Assembly: GCA_963728895.1 (NCBI GenBank)
Contig: CAVSLM010000001.1
Coordinates: forward strand, 496,001 to 560,000
Reading direction: 5' to 3'
DNA: 64,000 bases
Source: CAVSLM01 sp963728895
GTDB taxonomy: Bacteria; Pseudomonadota; Gammaproteobacteria; JBBQDK01
The notes under the pieces were generated by a model. It did no database searches. It worked only from the letters and a program-made list of their open reading frames with translations, and had not been told where the DNA came from. A program made the translations under genes and the position numbers. Of this stretch, positions 17,869-24,847 are shown in pieces. Every line of letters starts with the position of its first letter. Within the stretch, counting starts at the first letter, position 1.

Positions 17869-19242
17869 GTGACGCAACATGTCCCCAAGAATGCCGCCCC
17901 GAAGCGGCGCCCGCGTTGGAACATCTACACGCATCTCACGTCGCGCAACGCCTGGCAGATCCGCATTGCCCTGTGGGGCGGCGCGCTCGCGGTTGGACTG
18001 GCCGCCACGCTGTTTGCGCTGGCGGCCGATCATGCCAACGAGGTGTTTCTGCACGGCCTGCATCTCTCTCCCTGGCTGGCCTTCCTGATCTGCCCGGCCG
18101 GCCTGATGCTGGTGAGCTGGCTGACGCGCAACTGGTTCCCCGGCACGCAGGGCAGTGGCATTCCGCAGGCGCTGGCCGCGCTCGAGGTCGGCAGTCAGGA
18201 TCCGCTGCGGCCCAAGGTGCTGTCGATGCGCATCGCCCTGGGCAAGATGCTGCTCACCCTGTTCGGACTGTGTTCCGGCGCCTCCATCGGCCGCGAAGGA
18301 CCCACCGTGCACGTGGGTGCTTCGCTGATGTTCGCGCTGGGCCGGCGCGTGCAGAACCCGCCGCATTACCTGGAACGCGCGCTCATACTGGGTGGCGGTG
18401 CGGCCGGTGTGGCGGCGGCATTCAATACCCCTATCGCCGGCATCGTGTTCGCCATCGAGGAATTGAGCCGCGGCTTCGAGGAAAAGACCAACGGCATCGT
18501 GATCGCTGCGGTGATTCTGTCCGGTATGACCGCGCAGATGGTGCTCGGCAACTACAACTACTTCGGCACCAGTTCCGCCGCCATGGCGCATTGGACGGAT
18601 TGGCTCGCCATTCCGCTGTGCGGCGTCCTCGGCGGAGGCATGGGCGGGCTGTTCAGTCACATCCTGGTCACGGGCTCGCAGCGCATCGCGCCCCTGCGAA
18701 CCCGGTTTCCGATGTGGGTGGCAGCCGGGTGCGGCCTGGCCATCGCCGCGACCGGATTCCTGTCCGGCAACTCGACCTATGGTACCGGCTACCACGAAGC
18801 CAGCCAGATCATCACCAGCGGACAGGCGGTCAGCATCGGCTATCCCTTCTACAAGTTCTTCGCCACCGTCGCGTCCTATCTGAGCGGCATCCCGGGTGGT
18901 ATCTTCGCGCCCTCGCTCGCCGCCGGCGCCGGTGTGGGTGCCGACCTGGCCCAATTGGCTCCGTCTCTTTCGCCGCACGTCCTGATCATGCTCGGCATGG
19001 TGGGATATTTCGTGGGTGTGGTGCAGACACCGTTGACCGGGTTCATCATTGTCATGGAGATGACCGACAATCACTCGCTGCTGTTGCCGTTGATGTCAAC
19101 CGCATTCATCGCCTTCGGCGTCTCGCGCCTGGTGTGTCCGGAACCGATCTACCAGGCCCTGGCAAGGCCGTTCCTGGTGCCGCCGGATGACCCGGAACCG
19201 GAGGAGGATGTACCCGAGTCGCCCGAAGCCGACGCCGCCTGA
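17869..19242 (+). CDS. ClC-family chloride channel / antiporter (no CBS domains)
   Basis: Membrane Cl- transport protein of 457 residues. The selectivity-filter segments are present: GSGIPQALAAL, GREGPTVHVGASL (with the gating Glu) and GGIFAPSLAAGAGVG. A GTG at 17869 is preferred over the in-frame TTG at 17857 because GGAGAAA lies at normal distance before it. The N-terminus is basic and the C-terminus ends in an acidic tail. It is compact, lacking the CBS domains seen in the second ClC at 58841. Confidence 0.92.
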   Translation: MTQHVPKNAAPKRRPRWNIYTHLTSRNAWQIRIALWGGALAVGLAATLFALAADHANEVFLHGLHLSPWLAFLICPAGLMLVSWLTRNWFPGTQGSGIPQALAALEVGSQDPLRPKVLSMRIALGKMLLTLFGLCSGASIGREGPTVHVGASLMFALGRRVQNPPHYLERALILGGGAAGVAAAFNTPIAGIVFAIEELSRGFEEKTNGIVIAAVILSGMTAQMVLGNYNYFGTSSAAMAHWTDWLAIPLCGVLGGGMGGLFSHILVTGSQRIAPLRTRFPMWVAAGCGLAIAATGFLSGNSTYGTGYHEASQIITSGQAVSIGYPFYKFFATVASYLSGIPGGIFAPSLAAGAGVGADLAQLAPSLSPHVLIMLGMVGYFVGVVQTPLTGFIIVMEMTDNHSLLLPLMSTAFIAFGVSRLVCPEPIYQALARPFLVPPDDPEPEEDVPESPEADAA

Positions 19243-19720
19243 GCTCCCGGGATGCTGATGAGATTTCCGGGCGAGGTGTGGAATGCATCTCGATCACGAA
19301 GCTTGCATCCGCAAACGCAAAGATACGGTTGCGAAGCATCGTGCTGCCGCCGCCGCGAATCGCGACGTCGGGAACGTCGCTCCCACGGATGCCCGGTGAT
19401 GCTGCGGCTGCAAGGCGAGGCGGCGGTGGGGGCGGGGCCACGCACCGCGATTGCTGCAGCGCTGCCGCGAAGGCACGCTGACCTGCTTGCGCGCGCGTGT
19501 CGAGACGATTTCGAGGAAGGGCGTTTTCGTTACGAGTGTAACCGGTGGTGATGTACCGGACGACGCGAGCGCCCAAGATTCGTGTGCGCCGCAAGCGCAT
19601 GCGCCGTTGTGGTAGTGGTATTCCGGCGCCTCGACTGCGAGCGCGGAGGTCAGGCGCATCGCCCGACCGTTTCCTCTCCCGCCGGCCCTCCGGCGGGAGA
19701 GGGGAAAAAGCGGACCTATT
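19243..19720. other. Repeat-containing gap after the ClC gene
   Basis: Holds degenerate copies of repeat families A (about 19345-19390, minus) and B (about 19425-19467, plus) and the hairpin at 19673-19702. No gene is supported. Confidence 0.55.
19673..19702. repeat. Perfect 13-bp hairpin
   Basis: CCTCTCCCGCCGG and its exact complement are separated by only four bases, just beyond the 3' end of the minus-strand aldo/keto reductase remnant. No T-tract follows on the minus strand. It could be a terminator relic or a mobile palindrome. Confidence 0.6.
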
Positions 19721-19867
19721 TCAGCGGTTGCGCAACGCCATCATGCTCGGCGCATAGCGTTCCCGGGCCGCCGCCGCACCGCGCGGAAAGACCGCTTCGA
19801 TGGCGGCAAGATCCTCCGGCGTCAGGCTGACGTGCAGTGCTCCGGCGTTGTCCTCGAGTCGGGAAAG
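19721..19867 (-). pseudogene. C-terminal remnant of an aldo/keto reductase
   Basis: The frame reads RLEDNAGALHVSLTPEDLAA, then IEAVFPRGAAAARERYAPSM and ends MALRNR. This matches the end of YakC-like aldo/keto reductases, where the helix after N-A-G/A-L is conserved. Only about 48 residues remain. Upstream it is fused to the IS91-type fragment, so the rest was lost when that sequence arrived or recombined. Confidence 0.55.
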
Positions 19868-20213
19868 ACCTCGTCCAGCAGCAATGCCGCGCTCTCGGCC
19901 ATGCGTCGGGCGCCGCAGCTCGGGCAAAACCGCGTTTCTTGCAACTGAAGGCCGCCAGATGCTCGGCGTGGCAACTTTCACAACGGACACGCAGGAAGCC
20001 GTGCTCGAGGCGGCCGCACTTGAGATACGCCTCAAACTCCTGCTCCACATGCGCCGGCAGATCCGTGCCCTCCGCCGCCGGGGTGGATTCGAGCGCCGTG
20101 ACGCCACTCGGAGGCGATTGGCGAGTCGGAGCGACCGCCGACCGCAGATACCGGCACGGATGACGGGGGACTGCCGGCTGCCGAAAATGCGGTTTATACC
20201 GACTATACACCAC
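19866..20213 (-). pseudogene. N-terminal fragment of an IS91-type (Y1/Y2 HUH) transposase
   Basis: Starts with GTG in VVYSRYKPHFRQP, overlapping the end of the integrase gene. It continues through YLKCGRLEHGFLRVRCESC and HLAAFSCKKRGF, the zinc-binding N-terminus of IS91-family transposases. A one-base shift then hides the expected PSCGARRMAESAALLLDEVF, which is readable in the next frame. The HUH nuclease domain is missing. Tyrosine recombinases next to IS91-type transposases are known, so this could belong with the integrase or be a separate insertion. Confidence 0.62.
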
Positions 20214-21204
20214 CAGAGATGCCGGGGGCACCGGCCAAGTCCTCCAAGGGACTACGCACCGCCAGGCCGCCGCGCTGTAGCACGTGCGTATAAATCTGAG
20301 TGGTGCGCACGTCGACATGCCCGAGCTGCTCCTGCACTGTGCGGATGTCCGCGCCGCGCTCCAGAAGATGAGTGGCGAAGGAGTGGCGTAGCGTATGGCA
20401 GCTGGCCTGCTTTTCGACCCCGGCCTCCCGTAGCGCACGTCGGACATTTCGTTGCACCAGCGTTTCGTCCAGGTGATGCCGGCGACGCTTTCCGGAACGC
20501 GGGTCGGTGCTGATGCTGCCGGACGCGAACAGGAACTGCCAGGCCCAGGAGCGTTCGGCATCCGGATACTTCCTGGCCAAGGCATAAGGCAGCTCCACGG
20601 TCCCGTAGCCTGCCTCGCGATCACGCTCGAACGTCGTGCGTCGACACTCCAGATGCAGGCGCAACGGTGCGACCAGCGGGTCGGCAAGCGTAACCACCCG
20701 GTCCTTGCCACCCTTACCGCTACGCACGCAGATCGCACGTCGTACAAAGTCGATATCCTTGACGCGCAGTCGCACGCTCTCCATCAGGCGCAGGCCGGAC
20801 CCGTACTGTAGCCCAGCGATCAGCCCATACTGCCCGTGCAGCTGAGCAAGCATTGCGCGAACTTCCTCGCGTGTGAGCACGACGGGTATGCGCGGAGCAC
20901 GCTTCGCGCGCACGATACCGGCCAGTTGGCCCAATGGTCGATCGAGCACCGCCTTGTAAAGGAACACAAGAGCGTTGAGTGCCTGGTTTTGTGTCGCCGG
21001 CGCGACCCGGCGCTCGACCGCGAGGTGGGTCAGGAACTGCCCCACCTCCGCCTCGGCCATGTCCGCCGGATGGCGCTTGCCATGATGGATGATGAAGCGC
21101 TTGATCCAATGCACATAGGTGTCTTCCGTGCGCAGGCTGAAATGCCGGGTGCGAATCGCATCCCGCACGCTGCGCAACAGCGGCGAAGTTTCAGATCGAG
21201 ACAT
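20203..21204 (-). CDS. intI: Integron integrase (IntI-type tyrosine recombinase)
   Basis: Site-specific recombinase that would insert and excise gene cassettes at attI and attC. From ATG at 21204 (GGGAGG at correct spacing) it has 333 residues. The catalytic residues are in YGSGLRLMESVRLRVKD (Arg), SGKGGKDR (Lys), HTLRHSFATHLLERG (His, Arg), LGHVDVRTTQIYTH (His and Tyr). The integron-specific insertion before the HxxR box is clear: ALARKYPDAERSWAWQFLF then TDPRSGKRRRHH. A perfect LexA box lies 23 bases upstream. It is divergent from the cassettes at 21489 onward, as in known integrons. Confidence 0.87.
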   Translation of the reverse strand: MSRSETSPLLRSVRDAIRTRHFSLRTEDTYVHWIKRFIIHHGKRHPADMAEAEVGQFLTHLAVERRVAPATQNQALNALVFLYKAVLDRPLGQLAGIVRAKRAPRIPVVLTREEVRAMLAQLHGQYGLIAGLQYGSGLRLMESVRLRVKDIDFVRRAICVRSGKGGKDRVVTLADPLVAPLRLHLECRRTTFERDREAGYGTVELPYALARKYPDAERSWAWQFLFASGSISTDPRSGKRRRHHLDETLVQRNVRRALREAGVEKQASCHTLRHSFATHLLERGADIRTVQEQLGHVDVRTTQIYTHVLQRGGLAVRSPLEDLAGAPGISGGV

Positions 21205-21226
21205 GATCGGCACCTCCCTTTGCCGT

Positions 21227-21246
21227 TACTGTACGTATAAACAGTA
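21227..21246. promoter_or_regulatory. LexA (SOS) box upstream of intI
   Basis: The sequence TACTGTACGTATAAACAGTA fits CTGT-N8-ACAG with symmetric flanking T/A, the proteobacterial LexA consensus. Its position 23-42 bases before the intI ATG overlaps the expected promoter. SOS control of intI is established for several integrons; here it is inferred from the site. Confidence 0.85.
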
Positions 21247-21429
21247 CCATTGATTCCGCGGTCCATGCAAGGGAGAGCCCATAGGCGGCAGTCTGCGGTC
21301 CATCTCCGCGCGGCCACGTCACGGTCGCGCCCAGAGTCGATCACGCCAGGAAATCGGAATATATTGTTTCCACTCGACAAGGGCGGGATGAGATTGGGAG
21401 CAGGAGGGCAAGAGTCATGAGAGAATCAC

Positions 21430-21494
21430 ACGCGCAATGAACGGCGAAGTGCCGCGTTTTATCACGGCGATCTGCCGTCCAATCACTGTTGGGC
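21430..21494. other. Putative attI site with core GTTGGGC
   Basis: At 21488-21494 the sequence GTTGGGC fits the integron core site GTTRRRY exactly. It lies between intI and the first cassette, where attI belongs. Recombination after the first G would make the first cassette start at 21489. The left limit of attI is a guess. Confidence 0.55.
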
Positions 21495-21519
21495 GCAATA
21501 GAAGCCACCCCCAATAGTA

Positions 21520-21548
21520 TAGACAAAGTGTAGCCACTAGGATACACT
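21520..21548 (+). promoter_or_regulatory. Promoter and overlapping palindrome of the HigBA cassette
   Basis: TAGACA (21520-21525) and TACACT (21543-21548) are 17 bases apart, close to the sigma-70 consensus. AGTGTA (21527-21532) and TACACT form a perfect inverted repeat across the spacer and -10, a plausible antitoxin operator. The toxin ATG follows the -10 by only 9 bases with no Shine-Dalgarno, so the transcript may be nearly leaderless. Confidence 0.6.
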
Positions 21549-21557
21549 ATCTCCGAT

Positions 21558-21845
21558 ATGGAAATCCGGAAGACCGACGTCTACGCCAAGTGGCTCGATG
21601 GCCTTCGCGACGTTGGCGCTCGGGCCCGTGTTCTGGCACGGGTAGAGCGATTGGCCGCGGGTAACGCTGGGGACGTTAAACCTGTGGGTGAAGGTGTCTC
21701 GGAACTGCGGATTAATTATGGTCCCGGCTATCGGGTGTACTACACGCAACGCGGTCCGGAATTGATTATTTTGCTGGCTGGAGGTGACAAAGGCAGTCAG
21801 GCCAATGATATTAAATCCGCGTTGCGACTTGCGCGAAATCTGTAG
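21558..21845 (+). CDS. higB: HigB/RelE-type toxin of a type II toxin-antitoxin pair
   Basis: A 95-residue RelE-superfamily protein of the addiction-module killer group. KTDVYAKWLDGLRD and ARVLARVERLAAGN near the N-terminus, GVSELRINYGPGYRVYYTQR and LILLAGGDKGSQ are typical. Family members are mostly ribosome-dependent mRNA interferases. The toxin gene precedes the antitoxin gene, as in hig modules, with a 9-base gap. The gene is carried on the first integron cassette, where such modules are thought to stabilise the array. Base composition is visibly lower in GC than the chromosomal genes around it. Confidence 0.87.
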   Translation: MEIRKTDVYAKWLDGLRDVGARARVLARVERLAAGNAGDVKPVGEGVSELRINYGPGYRVYYTQRGPELIILLAGGDKGSQANDIKSALRLARNL

Positions 21846-21854
21846 GAACTAATT

Positions 21855-22205
21855 ATGGCTAAAACTCGCACCACTCGTTACGACGTTGCTGAGCATCTTC
21901 GCACCCCCGAAGAGATGGCGGCGTATTTGGAGGCTTGCCTGGAAGAGGCTCACGGGGATGCAGCCTTCATTGCTAAAGCGCTGGGTGATATTGCGCGCGC
22001 CAAGGGCATGTCACAAGTCGCGCGAGATTCTGGCTTATCTCGTGAGAGCCTCTATAAGGCACTTTCCGGAGACCGAAGCCCTGGGTTCGACACCATCCTC
22101 AAAGTCATCGAGGCGCTAGGCCTGAAGTTGCACGCAGAACCAACGTTGGCGGGCGCCCAACAAGGCGCTCAACTCGGACGCGCCAAAAAGCGGCGCGCCG
22201 GTTAG
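21855..22205 (+). CDS. higA: HigA-type antitoxin (HTH)
   Basis: A 116-residue antidote protein of the addiction-module family. It has TRYDVAEHLRTPEEMAAYLE at the N-terminus and a Cro/CI-like helix-turn-helix at about residues 45-90 (KGMSQVARDSGLSRESLYKA then LSGDRSPGFDTILKVIEALG). It would neutralise the preceding toxin and repress the cassette promoter. Its last 17 codons lie within the attC site: the C-terminus GRAKKRRAG is encoded by the attC stem and the TAG stop falls in the core site. Confidence 0.87.
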   Translation: MAKTRTTRYDVAEHLRTPEEMAAYLEACLEEAHGDAAFIAKALGDIARAKGMSQVARDSGLSRESLYKALSGDRSPGFDTILKVIEALGLKLHAEPTLAGAQQGAQLGRAKKRRAG

Positions 22206-22207
22206 CG
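22155..22207 (+). other. attC site of the HigBA cassette
   Basis: GCCCAAC at 22155-22161 fits RYYYAAC and GTTAGCG at 22201-22207 is near GTTRRRY. Between them CGG-A-CGCGCC pairs with GGCGCGCCG around an AAAAAGC loop, leaving one unpaired A. Such an extrahelical base on a short imperfect stem is the structural hallmark of attC. The site directly follows and overlaps the antitoxin gene. Confidence 0.72.
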
Positions 22208-22271
22208 CATTCGTTATCCGACGAGAGGACGCCGGAAGTGATCCGATATACTTGAGTGCAGGAGGTGATTT

Positions 22272-22472
22272 ATGCGCAAGTTGGAAGAAATTGAAGAGGA
22301 TATCCAGCGCCTTTCCGAAGCGGAACTTGCCAAATTCCGGAAGTGGTACGCGGAATTTGACGCGCACGCGTGGGATGAACAGTTCGAGGCAGACGTCAAG
22401 GCGGGAAAGCTCGACGCGCTTGGTGAAGCTGCACGACGTGCTCGCCGGGAAGGAAAGAGCACCGAGCTTTGA
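22272..22472 (+). CDS. Small antitoxin-like protein of second cassette
   Basis: A 66-residue acidic/basic helical protein (EEIEEDIQRLSEAELAKFRK, ending AARRARREGKSTEL). Its composition and its place four bases into the next frame of a RelE/ParE-like gene match small antitoxins with the pattern W-x-x-Q-x-E-x-D-x-x-x-G-K-L-D-A-L. AGGAGG lies 6 bases before the ATG. It is in the second integron cassette. No named family is claimed. Confidence 0.65.
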   Translation: MRKLEEIEEDIQRLSEAELAKFRKWYAEFDAHAWDEQFEADVKAGKLDALGEAARRARREGKSTEL

Positions 22473-22713
22473 GACACTTCGCTTCGCCGGAGTTTTGGTT
22501 TCATTACCGTACATTACCGCCGGAAGTACAGCGGCTCGCTGACCGGTGTTTTGCTCAGATGAAGGCTGATCCACGGCATCCTTCCATACATCTCAAGCGC
22601 GTCGATGAATTTTGGTCGGTCTGCACTATCGAGCCGTCGGTATCGACGATGAAGATGGAATTTCGTGGTTCTGGATCGGAAGCCATGCCGAGTACGACAA
22701 ACTCATCGGATAA
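22469..22713 (+). pseudogene. RelE/ParE-type toxin, frameshifted
   Basis: Begins with TTG overlapping the antitoxin stop. Frame 1 gives FASPEFWFHYRTLPPEVQRL through HLKRVDEFWSV. The expected continuation GLHYRAVGIDDEDGISWFW and IGSHAEYDKLIG with a TAA at 22711-22713 is in another frame. A deletion of a few bases at about 22620 explains this. The toxin should be dead, which fits an antitoxin retained beside it. The stop codon lies at the intron/attC boundary. Confidence 0.68.
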
Positions 22714-24643
22714 TCGGGTAAGGGCGGGTATTTAGCCCGCCCTCCCCACACCACCTAGCATGCGGGTCCGCACTAGGCGGTTCACGAGAAAGGAGCACAC
22801 GGGGAGATCAAGCATAGCCATGGGCCTTCATCCACAGATCGCGGATGCTGATCAGCCCCTGGCGTTTCAGCCACTCATTCGTCATCCCGGTTTGTGTCGC
22901 CAGCGTGCGCGACAGATGCCAGTAGCTCTTGCTGCTGAGCGCCGTCAAGATCGCCTGGCGTTTGCTGGTCCCCAAGGCGAGCAGGTGGCGCACTTTGGTA
23001 CGCACGTAGCGCCACTGTTTCCAGTAGCACATGCGCAACCGGCGGCGCAGCCAGTGATCGATCTCGGGATCGGGCGGTAGTAGTCCGAGATGCCGAAATA
23101 GCCCATCCAGCCGCGCACGTACTGGGCGAGCTTTATGAACCGATAGTCCATCGAGACGCCCCAGGAACGGCCGGTCAATCGCCGGACATGGTGCTTGAAG
23201 TCCCCGAAGGCGCGATCGGACCAGCGCAGCTTCGTTCCCCGGAAGGTGAACCCGAGAAACTGGCAGTCGTTGGTCCTGACCACCCGGCTCTTGTGCTCAT
23301 TGACCACCAGCTGCCAACTTGCGGGTGAGGAAGCGGGTTACGCTCGCCTTCACCCGCTCGCCGGCTCGGGTCGTCTTGACGAGGATCACCAGGTCATCCG
23401 CGTAGCGGGCAAACCGGTGACCCCGCCGTTCCAGTTCACGGTCGAGGTCATCCAACAGGATATTGGCGAGCAACGGCGAGAGCGGCCCGCCTTGCGGCGT
23501 GCCGATCTCGGTTGCCTGGATGGACTCTCCGACCAGGACACCGGCCCGCAGATAGCGGCCAATCAGTGCCAGCAGCCGCTTGTCGCGCACCTTTCTGGCC
23601 ACGCGTGCCATCAGGACGTCGTGTTGGACGTTGTCGAAGAACTTCGCCAAGTCCAGATCGACGGCGATGCGGTAGCCAGCCTTGATGTGGGCCTGTACCT
23701 GCCTGAGTGCTCCGTGGGCGGAGCGTCCCGGTCGGAAGCCGAAGCTCGACTGCGAGAATGTCGGGTCGAAGATCGGCGTGAGCACTTGCGCGATGGCTTG
23801 CTGGATCACCCGATCGATCACCGTCGGGATGCCCAACAGCCGCTCCCCGCCCTGGGCTTCGGGATCACGACCCGTCGCACCGCTTGGGGTTGGTAGAGGC
23901 CATCGGCAAGCTGCTGGCGGATCTTGCGGCCAGTGCACACGAGCAAGCTCGGGAAAGTCCTCGATGCGCATCCCATCGATGCCGGGAGCGCCCTGGTTGG
24001 CCTTCACCCGCTTCCATGCGCGCTGCATGTTCGCGCGGTCAACGAACCCGCTCCATCAACTCCTCGTGCAAGGCTGGCTGCGTGACGCCACGCCGCGACC
24101 CATCTCCCCCGGTCGGGTTCGGCGATGGTGCGAGTGACTCACGGCTCCTCCTTGCTTTCTCCTGTTCGGCCCTTCACCGTGGGCGCTCCGCTGGCCGGCG
24201 GCTACTATGGCCTCTGCTGACTTCTGCCCGGTCACGCCATGCGTTGCCGCAGGCGCGCTGCCCGCGGTGGGCGGTAGGGTCCGGTGGCGGTTCCACGGCT
24301 TTCGCCGCTGGGCCTCAATCCGGCTCCCGTAACCCACTCCAGCCGCATGCCGGGCAGATCTCCCCGAATAAGAACATGAGCTTCCGTGCACAACCGCCGC
24401 ATTTACCCTGTCCCCTGCACCTGGTGGGCTTCGTCATCATGTGCTGACTCGCCCGGGGACTGGGCCTTCTATGCGATTTCTGTCCGTCGGCTCGCACCTT
24501 TGCACTCGGGCTTCCTTCAGACAAACCCTCGCGGGTTTGCCCTTGCCGTCGGCTAGTAGTTATATTCGTCCAGATTCGGACACTACAGGTACTCCTACAG
24601 GGGACTTTCACCCCATCAGCTCATGCCCATGTCGGGCGTACAC
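22713..24643 (-). mobile_element. Group II intron inserted in an attC site (group IIC-attC type)
   Basis: On the minus strand it opens GTGTACGCCCGACATGGGC followed by GGGGTGAAAGTCCCC, as bacterial group II introns do, and encodes a reverse transcriptase. It closes after a hairpin (GGGCGGG with CCCGCCC) and ACCCGAT. The left and right flanks join as a toxin stop and attC arm, and the target reads TGTT/TATCC, fitting the TTGTT/T preference reported for IIC-attC introns. The intron is antisense to the cassettes, as those introns are. The 3' boundary was placed by comparison with the second copy at 27039. Confidence 0.78.
22808..24142 (-). pseudogene. Group II intron reverse transcriptase/maturase, several frameshifts
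   Basis: Intron-encoded protein starting at a GTG (24142) with AGGAGG upstream. Frames must be switched near 24075, 24045, 23870, 23325 and 23085 to read the whole protein. Segments in order are MQRAWKRVKANQGAPGIDGM, GGERLLGIPTVIDRVIQQA, FGFRPGRSAHGAL, DLDLAKFFDNVQHDVLM, EIGTPQGGPLSPLLANILLD, the catalytic RYADDLVILV, SRVVRTNDCQFLGFTFRGTK and the maturase end WRYVRTKVRHLLALG. No endonuclease (HNH) domain is seen, as in group IIC enzymes. With so many shifts it cannot make an active protein. Confidence 0.82.
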
Positions 24644-24696
24644 AACAGCATGCAGCGGACGGCGCTGCGCGCCGCCGCTGATGCTGAGCGTTCGGC
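24644..24696 (+). other. attC site interrupted by the group II intron (right part)
   Basis: Directly after the intron, CAGCAT-G-CAGCGG (24646-24658) pairs with CCGCTGATGCTG (24675-24686) over 12 bp, leaving one extrahelical G. The core GTTCGGC follows at 24690-24696. The left core box AAC abuts the intron. The stem and bulge make this the best-formed attC of the window. Confidence 0.75.
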
Positions 24697-24847
24697 GGCT
24701 CAACGTGTGACCTCCTTCCACCCCGAGTCGACGGTCACGGGATGATTTCCAGCGACGCGATCTGGTCGCCTTCGAGTTTCAAAGAAGAACCGCAGGTTCA
24801 CGGGGTTGACGCGGCTCGAAGAAGCCTGTACTTGAGGAGACGACGCA

